A DNA stretch of 64,000 nt from Wenyingzhuangia marina. Lineage in GTDB: Bacteria; Bacteroidota; Bacteroidia; Flavobacteriales; Flavobacteriaceae. The position numbers were made by a program, and so were the translations under genes. The notes below the pieces were generated by a model that had not been told where the DNA came from, did no database searches, and saw only the letters and a program-made list of their open reading frames with translations. The DNA lies in NCBI RefSeq assembly GCF_900130035.1, contig NZ_FQXQ01000007.1:1-64000 (forward strand), written 5' to 3'. Shown piece by piece: positions 36,092-44,486 of this stretch (positions are counted from its first letter, which is position 1; every line of letters begins with the position of its first letter).

Positions 36092-37429
36092 TTAGTTTTG
36101 TAATGCGTTTAATTCTGCTTTTTTGTTAATGACATTTACCATGGCTTGTAAATATTCTTGTTGACTACTGTATAATTGCATTTGCGCTTGTCTTAATTCA
36201 AAGCTACTAGCAATTCCTTCTTTATACTTAATATTGTTTTTATTTTCAATACGTTGAGCCAATTTTAGATTTTGTTTTTTGTTGTCTAAAGTATTAATAG
36301 CCAAATCTAAATCAGATTGTATGGTTTGGTAGTTGATTTGTATTTGCTCCTCCATATCAATTAAATTGTTTTGCGATTTTAACCATTCTATTTTAGCTCT
36401 TTTACGTTTTGCACCACTTGCAAAAGAAGAAAAGATTGGAATATCAACAGTTACACCAAACATAGCCGTTGGAATCCATGATTGACTACTTTGTAAAAAT
36501 GTAAAACTGTTACTGTTACCTATATAATTTCCAGTTAAAAATCCACTAATACTTGGTAATAATTTAGCCTGTTCTAATTTGTATAACAGTTTTTTAGAAG
36601 TAGTTTCGTTTTCTGCAATTTTATAATCGATATTGTTAAAAACAGAAAAATCAGTAAAGGTTGTTGGTTGTTCTTTGGTTTCAGTAATTAAGGTTTGTAA
36701 GTCTTGAGTAAGGGTAAGTGAAACGTCTTCTGTAAATCCTAAGGTTAATCTTAATAATTTTAAAGAAATCTCATGCATTCTTTCTAAACTTTCTAAATTG
36801 CTTTTAAGGTTATTCAAAGTAATTTGAAGCTGTTCTATGTCTTCTTCTTCAGCAAAACCGTTTTGTAACATTGCTTTAGATTCTTTTAAATTACCTTCAA
36901 TACTTTCAATATTCTTTTTAATTAGTTTAATGCTTTCTTCAGTTAATAAAACATTGCTATAGGCACTGGTGACACCTTTAGTGATTTCTTGATCTGTTTT
37001 TGCTTTGGCATTTTCAGAAATGGCTAAAAATACTTTGGCAGATTGTAATCCTACAATGTAAGAACCGTCAAAAATAAGTTGGGTTAAAGTAACTGTAGGC
37101 GTAATATTTTGTTTTGCACCGAAGTCGATAGTACCATCACCATTAAAATCGACTCCAGGAAATTGTTGCTTTAAAGCATTAGTATACTCTATTTTACCAT
37201 TAATTTGTGGTAATCCTATAGCTGTAGTTTCCCACTTTTGTTGTTTTGCAGCTTCAATATCATAATTGGCATTTTGTGCCGTTCGGTTATTTTTTAACGC
37301 AAATTCAATAGCTTCTTGTAAAGAAAAGTTTGTTTTAATGCTATCTAGCACTTGTGTTTGCACTTTTTCTTGAGCAGGAACTATTAAGTATGTTAAAAAA
37401 CATAGATATATAATAAAGTTCTTTTTCAT
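36092..37429 (-). CDS. TolC-family outer membrane efflux protein
   Basis: 445 residues with a signal peptide (cleavage near VPAQ-20). Two internal OEP repeats with the expected heptad-rich helices (FSLQEAIEFALKNNRTAQNANYD, ATIEWLKSQNN-like second half, SSFELRQAQMQLYSSQQEYL). It forms the outer channel of the tripartite pump. Second gene of the tetR operon, 2 bp after tetR. Confidence 0.9.
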   Translation of the reverse strand: MKKNFIIYLCFLTYLIVPAQEKVQTQVLDSIKTNFSLQEAIEFALKNNRTAQNANYDIEAAKQQKWETTAIGLPQINGKIEYTNALKQQFPGVDFNGDGTIDFGAKQNITPTVTLTQLIFDGSYIVGLQSAKVFLAISENAKAKTDQEITKGVTSAYSNVLLTEESIKLIKKNIESIEGNLKESKAMLQNGFAEEEDIEQLQITLNNLKSNLESLERMHEISLKLLRLTLGFTEDVSLTLTQDLQTLITETKEQPTTFTDFSVFNNIDYKIAENETTSKKLLYKLEQAKLLPSISGFLTGNYIGNSNSFTFLQSSQSWIPTAMFGVTVDIPIFSSFASGAKRKRAKIEWLKSQNNLIDMEEQIQINYQTIQSDLDLAINTLDNKKQNLKLAQRIENKNNIKYKEGIASSFELRQAQMQLYSSQQEYLQAMVNVINKKAELNALQN

Positions 37430-37431
37430 AA

Positions 37432-38004
37432 TTATTTTTTAGTGTTGTTTAGTATTTGGTTTAATGTTTTTATTCCTTTTTCTGTAGCAATAGCTCTTGT
37501 GTGGTATTCTAGGTATTCTGTAGCTAAATTAGATTTGTTTTCTAGCTCATTAATATGGTTTGCCATCTCTTTAACGCCTTCAATTCCAGCAAAGTGAATT
37601 TTAACTACAAAGTCTATATTTAAGTTTTTTCTGTAGTATCCTTCTAAAATTCCACGCTCAATGTTTTGAGTTACACACTTTGTCATAGCTTCTTGATGCT
37701 TTTTCTTCATTTTGCAGTGAATTTCGGGAAAAAATTTCTGAAGTTGGCAAATGGAAGAATGATTTTTAGTGCTGGAATTGTTCATCATTAGTTCTTTTAT
37801 TTCGAAGAGTTCCTCAATAGAGTTTTGTTTTTTATTCTCTATGGCACTAATACCTTGTAAAATATTATTGAATATATTCAGGGTTGTAGCTTCTACAAGT
37901 TTATTTTTGTTTTTAAAATGGGTGTAAACTGTTTTTTTAGAAATCCCTAATGCGTTTGAAATATCATCCATAGTAACGCTTTTAAATCCAAGATCTAAAA
38001 ACAT
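37432..38004 (-). CDS. TetR-family repressor, apparently N-terminally truncated by a nonsense codon
   Basis: From the internal ATG at 38004 the product has 190 residues and begins MFLDLGFKSVTMDDISNALG, so helix 1 of the HTH domain is missing. Upstream in frame the DNA encodes IKDKILATATS, the expected TetR N-terminus, preceded by TAA (38040-38038) and an ATG (38043-38041). That ATG lies about 14 bp after a promoter -7 element. The likely original start is therefore 38043, with codon 2 now a stop. Translation may reinitiate at 38004 or use the AUA at 38037. The rest (TVYTHFKNKNKLVEATTL, all-helical ligand domain) is intact. It heads the efflux operon and probably represses it. Confidence 0.75.
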   Translation of the reverse strand: MFLDLGFKSVTMDDISNALGISKKTVYTHFKNKNKLVEATTLNIFNNILQGISAIENKKQNSIEELFEIKELMMNNSSTKNHSSICQLQKFFPEIHCKMKKKHQEAMTKCVTQNIERGILEGYYRKNLNIDFVVKIHFAGIEGVKEMANHINELENKSNLATEYLEYHTRAIATEKGIKTLNQILNNTKK

Positions 38005-38056
38005 ACTTGTGGCGGTTGCTAATATTTTATCTTTTATTTACATTAAAATTTGATGG

Positions 38057-38099
38057 CAAAGATAATCATGGAAACTAAAAAAACAAATTTAGTTTCCAT
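38057..38099 (-). promoter_or_regulatory. Promoter and TetR-type operator of the efflux operon
   Basis: On the minus strand, TTTG (38087-38084), 19 bp, TATCTTTG (38064-38057): a consensus Bacteroidota promoter. The perfect 12-bp inverted repeat ATGGAAACTAAA-N8-TTTAGTTTCCAT (38068-38099) covers the -33 and the spacer, where a bound repressor would block RNA polymerase. Autoregulation by the adjacent TetR protein is inferred. Confidence 0.75.
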
Positions 38100-38182
38100 A
38101 GTTTTTTAAAATATAAATATTTGTTAACATTCCTTTTTCATAAAGTCTAACATTATATTACTTTTACTACAAAAAATACCCA

Positions 38183-39154
38183 TTGGAATTATCAGTATAT
38201 AGAAATTCGTTTCTTTCTTTTTTAGAAGAAAACACAAAATTTACAGAGCCTAAAAGTTTATATGAACCAGTAAGTTATATATTACAATTAGGAGGAAAGC
38301 GTATGAGACCTTTATTGGCTTTAATGAGTGTTGATGCTTTTGGTAAAGATTATAAATTAGGACTACATGCCGCTTTGGCTATTGAGGTGTTTCATAACTT
38401 TACGTTGTTACATGATGATATTATGGATGGTGCTCCGTTAAGACGAGGTAAAGCAACGGTTCATGAAAAGTGGGATGTAAATACAGCTATTCTTTCTGGA
38501 GATGCGATGATGATTTTAGCCAACCAGTGTTTAGAGGTTTACGAAGGAGATATTTATAAAAAACTGATGCAGTTATTTCAAAAAACAGCATTAGAGGTTT
38601 GTGAGGGACAGCAATATGACATGGATTTTGAAAATAGAAATGATGTTTCTATTCCAGAGTATATTGAAATGATTAGGTTAAAGACATCTGTATTAGTTGC
38701 AGCTGCTTTAAAAATGGGAGCCATTATATCGGATGCTTCTGAAAAAGATGCAGAAGCAATGTATCAATACGGATTAAATTTAGGATTGGCTTTTCAGTTA
38801 CAAGATGATTATTTAGATGCCTTTGGAGATCCAGAAACTTTTGGAAAGCAAGTAGGAGGAGATATTATAGAGAATAAAAAAACATTTTTATACTTAAAAG
38901 CACTTGAAAACCTTGAAGGTTCTGAAAAAGATCAGTTGTTAACTTTGTTTACAACAACGCAAGAAAATATAGATTCTAAAATAGAAATTACAAAAAAAAT
39001 ATTTATAAAATCAAAAGCAGTTAATGAAATTCAACAAGAAATTAAAAATTATACTCAAAAGGCTTTTGATGTTTTAGAAGGGGTATCTATTTCAGTATCA
39101 ACCAAAGAAGACTTAATTGCCTTTGGTCATTATTTAATGGGGAGAAAAGTATAA
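38183..39154 (+). CDS. Short-chain polyprenyl diphosphate synthase (FPP/GGPP type)
   Basis: 323 residues. The first Asp-rich motif is LLHDDIMDGAPLRRGK and the second LQDDYLDAFGD; the conserved GGKRMRP is also present. The residues before the first motif (FTLL) include an aromatic at -5, usual for short-chain products. No ATG lies at the expected place; the TTG at 38183 gives the natural N-terminus and sits 16 bp after a -7-like TACTTTTA (38159-38166). The product is probably farnesyl or geranylgeranyl diphosphate for quinone, carotenoid or carrier lipid synthesis. Confidence 0.9.
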   Translation: MELSVYRNSFLSFLEENTKFTEPKSLYEPVSYILQLGGKRMRPLLALMSVDAFGKDYKLGLHAALAIEVFHNFTLLHDDIMDGAPLRRGKATVHEKWDVNTAILSGDAMMILANQCLEVYEGDIYKKLMQLFQKTALEVCEGQQYDMDFENRNDVSIPEYIEMIRLKTSVLVAAALKMGAIISDASEKDAEAMYQYGLNLGLAFQLQDDYLDAFGDPETFGKQVGGDIIENKKTFLYLKALENLEGSEKDQLLTLFTTTQENIDSKIEITKKIFIKSKAVNEIQQEIKNYTQKAFDVLEGVSISVSTKEDLIAFGHYLMGRKV

Positions 39155-39173
39155 ATAGAAAACTCATATTTTA

Positions 39174-39204
39174 TTTGTGAGAAAATAAAAATATATTAAA
39201 TTTG
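39174..39204 (+). promoter_or_regulatory. Promoter of the CAU tRNA
   Basis: TTTG at 39174-39177, 19 bp, TAAATTTG at 39197-39204, followed 11 bp later by the tRNA. Confidence 0.75.
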
Positions 39205-39215
39205 CGACCGCTTTA

Positions 39216-39289
39216 GGTCTCATAGCTCAGCTGGTTAGAGCACCTGACTCATAATCAGGGGGTCCATGGTTCGAGCCCATGTGGGACCA
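39216..39289 (+). tRNA. tRNA-Met (anticodon CAU; tRNA-Ile2 not excluded)
   Basis: 74 nt. Acceptor GGTCTCA pairs with TGGGACC (one U-G pair); anticodon stem CCTGA/TCAGG with loop CTCATAA, CAT at 39250-39252; T-arm GGTTCGAGCCC; CCA not encoded. It is not an initiator tRNA because the first acceptor pair is a normal G-C and the three G-C pairs typical of the initiator anticodon stem are missing. A CAU anticodon modified to lysidine would make it Ile2. Confidence 0.9.
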
Positions 39290-39301
39290 CTACTTAAAGC
39301 C

Positions 39302-39331
39302 AAAACCACTTCAGTCCGAAGTGGTTTTTTT
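39302..39331 (+). terminator. Terminator after the CAU tRNA
   Basis: AAACCACTTC and its complement (10-bp stem, 5-base loop) run into T7. Confidence 0.85.
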
Positions 39332-39333
39332 GT

Positions 39334-39495
39334 TTAAGATTTTTTACTCATTGCTAGCTTTTTTTGTAAAAGTTTGAATTCTTCAGGAGTTAGATTTTTT
39401 TTAGCATCATCATACACTGATGTGTATAAGTAAGGGTCACTTTTAATTCTGTTTATAAATTCAAAGTAATTTAATTTAGGTGTTATATTATTCAT
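39334..39495 (-). CDS. Small hypothetical protein (53 residues)
   Basis: An ATG at 39495 opens a 53-codon frame ending in TAA at 39336. The product is hydrophilic and mostly helical, with phrases LNYFEFINRIKSDPYLY and LTPEEFKLLQKKLAMSKKS. Amino-acid composition and normal codon use suggest it is a real gene rather than chance. It ends right against the tRNA terminator. No family recognised. Confidence 0.5.
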   Translation of the reverse strand: MNNITPKLNYFEFINRIKSDPYLYTSVYDDAKKNLTPEEFKLLQKKLAMSKKS

Positions 39496-39747
39496 AATAA
39501 TAGCTTTAGATGTTTATATACTTCAAAGCTATAAATAGAGTGAACTTTAAGTTTTAAAAATTAGATGAATTAATTTTTATTGTAGATGAGTTGTTGCATT
39601 TAAGAAATAAAGATTAAATTTAGGAGTGAAAAATTCACTTATCGATTAAAATTAACCATTCGTCTACAGATATTTAGTGTTTTAACGATATGAAAAACTG
39701 CTACAGAGTAGATTGATTATTTTTAGTTGCATTTAAAGTTGTATATA
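39496..39747. promoter_or_regulatory. Upstream region of the NO-signalling operon
   Basis: About 250 bp without a gene. It contains AGTGAA-AAA-TTCACT (39625-39639), a perfect 6-bp inverted repeat, and a -7-like TATTTTTA (39718-39725) 22 bp before the first gene. It lacks the 60-bp-spaced direct repeat motif of the polysaccharide promoters. Confidence 0.4.
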
Positions 39748-40161
39748 ATGAACACGTTCCTGAAAATATTACTAATAGAGGATGATGCTATTGAAGTAAT
39801 GAAGTTTAATAGGGCTATTTCTTCTTTAAGCTTACCACATAAAATGGTAAATGCTGGTAATGGAGAAGAGGCGTTAAAAATTTTAGAACAAAAAGATAGG
39901 TTGCCCGATATTATTCTATTGGATTTAAATATGCCAAAAATAAATGGTATTGAATTTTTATCGATCTTAAAAAATGATTCTGATTTAAGATATATTCCTA
40001 CGATTATTTTAAGTACTTCAAATAATCAAAAAGACTTATTAGAATGTTATAAGATTGGAGTAGCTGGTTATGTATTAAAACCTTTAAAATATGAAGAATA
40101 TGTGTCTAAAATAGAAAAATTATTATCTTATTGGAGTATCAATCAGTTAATTACTATATAA
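39748..40161 (+). CDS. Single-domain response regulator (CheY/Rcp1-like)
   Basis: 137 residues from the ATG at 39748; an upstream in-frame TTG would add seven unlikely residues. Receiver fold with acidic pocket Glu11-Asp12-Asp13, phosphoacceptor Asp59 (IILLDLNMPKING), Ser89/Thr90 and Lys111 in VLKP. It has no output domain, so it acts by protein contact or as a phosphate sink or shuttle in the relay. First gene of the seven-gene signalling operon; its stop is directly followed by the H-NOX ATG. Confidence 0.88.
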   Translation: MNTFLKILLIEDDAIEVMKFNRAISSLSLPHKMVNAGNGEEALKILEQKDRLPDIILLDLNMPKINGIEFLSILKNDSDLRYIPTIILSTSNNQKDLLECYKIGVAGYVLKPLKYEEYVSKIEKLLSYWSINQLITI

Positions 40162-40704
40162 ATGAAAGGAATTGTCTTTACAGATTTTTTAGAATTGGTT
40201 GAAGAAAAATATGGTTTAGAAATGGTTGATGACATCATCAATCAATCTATGTTAAACTCAGGAGGGGCTTATACCTCCATAGGAACTTATGAGTTTTCTG
40301 AAATGCTTCAGTTAATTTCTAATTTAAGCCTTAATACTTCCGTTTCTGTAGATGATTTATTAATGATTTTTGCCGAACACTTTTTTAAGACATTAATCAA
40401 ATCACATCCTAATTTAGTTCAACATTATAAAAGTCCCATGGACTTATTAGCCTCTATAGAAAATCATATACATTTAGAAGTACAAAAAATATATCCAGAT
40501 GCACAACTTCCTACTTTTGAATTGATTTTGCATGAGGAAAATAAAATGATCATGATTTATAAGTCAGACAAAGCTTTATATATTCTAGGGAAAGGCTTAA
40601 TGGAGGAAACTTTTAAATTGTTTGGGGAACATGCTATTATAGAATTTGAAAAGTTAAAAGAAGATGGAACTGAAGTAAAATTCACCATTGTTAAAACATC
40701 ATGA
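40162..40704 (+). CDS. H-NOX heme nitric-oxide sensor
   Basis: 180 residues, the normal size. The start MKGIVFTDFLELVEEKYG and middle NHIHLEVQKIYPDAQLP are diagnostic; His104 aligns with the proximal heme ligand of Shewanella H-NOX. The YxSxR motif that holds the heme propionates reads Y133-K-S-D-K137, so the Arg is replaced by Lys. The position of the distal Tyr that stabilises O2 in Thermoanaerobacter H-NOX appears to be Leu142, fitting an NO-selective sensor. H-NOX proteins usually control a co-encoded histidine kinase; here the next gene overlaps by 4 bp (ATGA). Confidence 0.88.
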   Translation: MKGIVFTDFLELVEEKYGLEMVDDIINQSMLNSGGAYTSIGTYEFSEMLQLISNLSLNTSVSVDDLLMIFAEHFFKTLIKSHPNLVQHYKSPMDLLASIENHIHLEVQKIYPDAQLPTFELILHEENKMIMIYKSDKALYILGKGLMEETFKLFGEHAIIEFEKLKEDGTEVKFTIVKTS

Positions 40705-42329
40705 GTCAACATGAAGTTGAAATATTAAAACGAACTTTAGCAAGAGAGCGATCTGCTAGAAAACAAGCTGAAGAAATCCTAGAAAAAAAATCTGAGGAGC
40801 TTTATCATCTAAATCAAAAAAACAAAAAAGCCAAAGACAGGCTAGAAGCATTATTAAAAGTAAAAAACTCCGAATTAAAAGGGTTTTATGAAAACTTGGT
40901 AGATCCTTATATTATGATGGATTTATCAGGAAATGCTATCAAAATGAATGAGGCTGCAGAAAAACTAACTGCTTATCAATTGTCAGATGGTGTGTTAAAT
41001 TTGATGAAATTAACTTTGCCAGAAGATATTGATTACATTTCTAATTCTTTTAAAACTTTATATGAGACTGGTAGAATTGTAGATTTTGAAATAAAAATAA
41101 AAACCAAGACATCAAAAATTAAATTGGTACAAATAAATGCTAGTATAATATATGATGAACATAATAAGCCTATTGCAGCACAAGGAATTTTAAGAGATAT
41201 TACCTTAAATAAGTTATATGAAAGAAAGCTAGAGGCAGAAAAGCAAAAATACAGTAGTATTATTGCGAATATGAATCTTGGTTTATTAGAAGTTGATAAT
41301 GATGATAAGGTGCTGTTTGTCAACCAAAGCTTTGAAGAAATGTCAGGTTTTTCAAGTAAAGAATTACTAGGTAAAGTAGCTTCAAGTATTTTTCTAAAGG
41401 ATGAATCCAAAGAAAAGTTAGCTATTGAGCACGAAAAAAGAAAGAAAGGTAGTTCTAATTCTTACGAATTGCAGGTGTTTACCAAAACAGGTGAGCCTAG
41501 GTTTTGGTTAATTAGTGGAGCACCAAATTACAATCTTAAAGGAGAAATTACAGGATCTATAGGGGTTCATTTAGATATAACAAACCTTAAAAAATTAGAA
41601 AAACAAAAAGAAGAACTTTTAGAGGAATTAGCAAAGAGTAATGAAAGTTTAGAGGAATATGCCCATGTAGTTTCTCACGATTTAAAATCACCTTTAAGAA
41701 GTATTAATGCTTTAGTTAGTTGGATTAAAGAAGATAATTTAGAAAATTTAGATGAACTAAGTATTCAGAACATTGTAATGATTGAAAAAACATTGGAAAA
41801 AATGGAACTTTTAATCTCTGATGTTTTAGAGTATTCTCGTGTTGGAGCAGATTTACATCTAGATCAAAAAATCAATATAAATCATTTACTTAAAGACCTG
41901 TTAGAGGTGATATATGTACCAGCAAACATTCATGTTTCTGTAGAAAATAACCTTCCAATTGTACTAGGGGATAAAGTGAAATTAGAACAACTTTTTCAAA
42001 ATTTATTAAGCAATGCTATTAAGTTTTGTGATAAGGAAAAAGGGGAAATAAAAGTAAGTTGTGTAGATGTTGGTACTCATTTCCAGTTTGCAATTTCCGA
42101 TAATGGTATGGGGATAGAAAAGCAATATTTTGAGAAAATTTTTAAAATATTTCATTCCCTCAACGAAAGAAAAGACTCTTCGGGTATTGGGCTTTCCATC
42201 GTTAAAAAAATAGTAGAACTTCATCATGGAAACATCTGGTTAGAAAGTAAAGTAGGAGAGGGAACAATATTTTATTTTACCATAAAAAAAGAAAATAGCT
42301 ATGAAAAGAATGCAATTAACAAGAAATGA
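40701..42329 (+). CDS. PAS-domain sensor histidine kinase (probable H-NOX partner)
   Basis: 542 residues, no membrane helix, so cytoplasmic. Order: an N-terminal coiled coil (about 1-55, LKRTLARERSARKQAEEILE), two PAS domains (about 60-165 and 185-300, the second with GFSSKELLGK), dimerisation domain with phospho-His326 (VVSHDLKSPLRS), and ATPase domain (LFQNLLSNAIKF, SDNGMGI, SSGIGLSIVKK). Soluble PAS kinases are common partners of H-NOX. Its 3' end overlaps the FIST gene by 29 bp. The kinase domain closely resembles that of the kinase at 43434. Confidence 0.88.
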   Translation: MSQHEVEILKRTLARERSARKQAEEILEKKSEELYHLNQKNKKAKDRLEALLKVKNSELKGFYENLVDPYIMMDLSGNAIKMNEAAEKLTAYQLSDGVLNLMKLTLPEDIDYISNSFKTLYETGRIVDFEIKIKTKTSKIKLVQINASIIYDEHNKPIAAQGILRDITLNKLYERKLEAEKQKYSSIIANMNLGLLEVDNDDKVLFVNQSFEEMSGFSSKELLGKVASSIFLKDESKEKLAIEHEKRKKGSSNSYELQVFTKTGEPRFWLISGAPNYNLKGEITGSIGVHLDITNLKKLEKQKEELLEELAKSNESLEEYAHVVSHDLKSPLRSINALVSWIKEDNLENLDELSIQNIVMIEKTLEKMELLISDVLEYSRVGADLHLDQKININHLLKDLLEVIYVPANIHVSVENNLPIVLGDKVKLEQLFQNLLSNAIKFCDKEKGEIKVSCVDVGTHFQFAISDNGMGIEKQYFEKIFKIFHSLNERKDSSGIGLSIVKKIVELHHGNIWLESKVGEGTIFYFTIKKENSYEKNAINKK

Positions 42330-43434
42330 AAAAGGGGAATGGGATTTTATTGGTGAAAAAAAAGATCTTAATAAACCACTGATTTTGGTGTTTGGAAATA
42401 GATTGGTGTTAGAGTCTATTCCTGTATACCAAGAATTAAAAGATATTTTTGAGAATGCTCATATTGTTATTGGTTCAAGTTGTGGAAATGTAACTTCGCA
42501 ATATGTAGAGGATAGTAGTGTAACGGCTACGGCTATTGATTTTGAAAACAGTGAATTTATCATTAAAACCAGTAATGTTTTAAATACAGATTTAGATAGT
42601 TTTAAAACAGGAAAAGAATTAATTGAACAATTTCCTTTAGAAGGATTAAAATTTGTTTTTGTTGTTTCAGAAGGGAGTTTTATCAATGGAAGTAAATTAA
42701 CTGAGGGAATGAAAAGTGTTGTTCCTCAGGATGTATTAATTACAGGAGGTTTGTGTGGAGATTCTGAAAGATTTGAAAGGACCATTGCTTCGTATAATGA
42801 AGAACCTAAAGAAGGTGAAATTATTGCCATTGGATTGTATGGAGAAAGTTTAGAAATTTCTTTTTCTATTTTTGGAGGCTGGACTCCTTTTGGACCAGAA
42901 AGAATTGTGACTAAGTCTGATGGGAATGTATTGTTTGAGCTAGATAACAAACCTGCTTTGGATTTATACAAACAATATTTAGGAGACAAATCAAAAGAGT
43001 TGCCAAGTGCTGCTTTGTTATATCCTCTAAATGTACAAATTGAAGGAGAAGAACAGTCTATTGTAAGATCTATCTTAAACATAGATAATGATAAAAATGC
43101 TATGATTTTGGCAGGAGATATTCCTGTAGGTTCTAAGGTTCAATTGATGATGACAAATATTGATAATATAGCCAATGCCTCAGAAATGGCAGTAAAAAGA
43201 GCTAATAAAAACAGAATAAAAGATTCAGAATTGGTTTTGTTTGTAAGTTGTATTGGTCGTAAATTGGTCTTAGATCAAAGAGTAGAGAAAGAAGTAGAAG
43301 AAGTGGTAGATGTTATTGGTAATGTTCCAACCGTTTGCGGTTTTTATTCCTACGGAGAAATAGCTCCTTTTAATGGGGAAAATACATGTAGATTGCATAA
43401 TCAAACTATTACAGTTACATTAATTAGCGAATAA
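42301..43434 (+). CDS. FIST-domain sensor protein (NosP-like)
   Basis: 377 residues: FIST_N (about 30-215, with HIVIGSSCGN, VVSEGSFINGSKLTEGM, ITGGLCGDSERF) and FIST_C (about 220-370, ending CGFYSYGEIAPF and RLHNQTITVTLISE). Members named NosP are heme-based NO sensors that inhibit or regulate co-encoded histidine kinases. Heme binding cannot be shown from sequence here. Its place between two kinases in an operon with H-NOX makes an NO-linked role plausible. Confidence 0.85.
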   Translation: MKRMQLTRNEKGEWDFIGEKKDLNKPLILVFGNRLVLESIPVYQELKDIFENAHIVIGSSCGNVTSQYVEDSSVTATAIDFENSEFIIKTSNVLNTDLDSFKTGKELIEQFPLEGLKFVFVVSEGSFINGSKLTEGMKSVVPQDVLITGGLCGDSERFERTIASYNEEPKEGEIIAIGLYGESLEISFSIFGGWTPFGPERIVTKSDGNVLFELDNKPALDLYKQYLGDKSKELPSAALLYPLNVQIEGEEQSIVRSILNIDNDKNAMILAGDIPVGSKVQLMMTNIDNIANASEMAVKRANKNRIKDSELVLFVSCIGRKLVLDQRVEKEVEEVVDVIGNVPTVCGFYSYGEIAPFNGENTCRLHNQTITVTLISE

Positions 43435-44486
43435 TGAATTCATTGCTGAAAAGACAAATCAGAAAATATTTGTCAGAAGAACTAACAAATCATCCAGATA
43501 TTAATGTATTTTTAGATGTAATAGATAGATCTTATGATAATTATGATGAGCAATTTATAATGCTACAACGTGCTATGAAAATTAGTTCTGATGAGTTGTT
43601 TGAAGCAAATGGATTATTAAAAAAAGATACAGACAGACAACAACAAATTATTGCTCAGCTTAAAAATGTGGTAGATACTTTAAGAGGAAGTGAAAATATA
43701 GAAGAGGTTGTAGCGCATGAAGTTGAAAAAGAGAGTAAAAAGTTTATGGATTTGATGAGTTTAAAAACCCAAGAAATTGTGGAAATAAACAAACAAAGAG
43801 AAAAACTTTTAAAAGAACTTGAGCATCAAAATAAAGAGTTAAGTGAGTATGCTCATATGGTTTCTCACGATTTAAAATCACCCCTAAGAAGTATTGATGC
43901 ATTAACTGCATGGTTAAAAGAAGATTATGGGTCGGTAATGGATGAGCAGGGAAAGCACACCATTGAATTAATTAGAGCAAATGTAGAAAAAATGGATGCT
44001 TTAGTTACAGGTATTTTGGAGTACTCAACTTTAGGCAAAAAAGAAGAAACTATTTATCCTGTAGATTTAAATTTATTATTAAAAGAAATTATAGAATACA
44101 TAGAGATTCCAGATCATATTGAAGTAAGAGTAAAAGGAGAATTACCTGTTGTGAATGGTGACAAGCATAGGTTACAACAACTTTTTCAAAATTTAATAGT
44201 CAATGCTATTTCTTATAATGATAAAGAAAAAGGATGGGTAGAAATAGGTTATCAACCCAAAGATGATATGTTACAATTTTATGTAAAAGATAATGGTAAA
44301 GGGATTGATAAGAATTATTTTGAAAAAGTATTTAAAGCTTTTTTTAAGTTAGAAAACAGTCAAAAATCAATAGGTATTGGATTGTCAATAGTAAAAAAAA
44401 TTGTAGAAATTTATAAAGGAAAAATCTGGGTAGACTCAGAGGTGTCAAAAGGTACTACCTTTAATTTTCTAATTAAAAATAAATAG
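43434..44486 (+). CDS. Soluble histidine kinase (probable FIST partner)
   Basis: 350 residues. An N-terminal region of about 100 residues without a known domain (IRKYLSEELTNHPDINVFLDVI, RAMKISSDEL), a coiled coil to residue 135, phospho-His145 (MVSHDLKSPLRS), and a HATPase domain (LFQNLIVNAISYND, VKDNGKGIDKNYF, SIGIGLSIVKKIV). The N-terminal segment is typical of kinases encoded beside FIST proteins. It shares its first base with the last base of the FIST stop codon (TAATG). Confidence 0.87.
   Translation: MNSLLKRQIRKYLSEELTNHPDINVFLDVIDRSYDNYDEQFIMLQRAMKISSDELFEANGLLKKDTDRQQQIIAQLKNVVDTLRGSENIEEVVAHEVEKESKKFMDLMSLKTQEIVEINKQREKLLKELEHQNKELSEYAHMVSHDLKSPLRSIDALTAWLKEDYGSVMDEQGKHTIELIRANVEKMDALVTGILEYSTLGKKEETIYPVDLNLLLKEIIEYIEIPDHIEVRVKGELPVVNGDKHRLQQLFQNLIVNAISYNDKEKGWVEIGYQPKDDMLQFYVKDNGKGIDKNYFEKVFKAFFKLENSQKSIGIGLSIVKKIVEIYKGKIWVDSEVSKGTTFNFLIKNK

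Noticed and set aside
39625-39657. ATTCACT/ATTAACC pair upstream of the NO operon as an autoregulatory LytTR site
   Set aside because: The repeats are 18 bp apart rather than 21, and no -7 element lies 60 bp downstream. The inverted repeat there may have another meaning.
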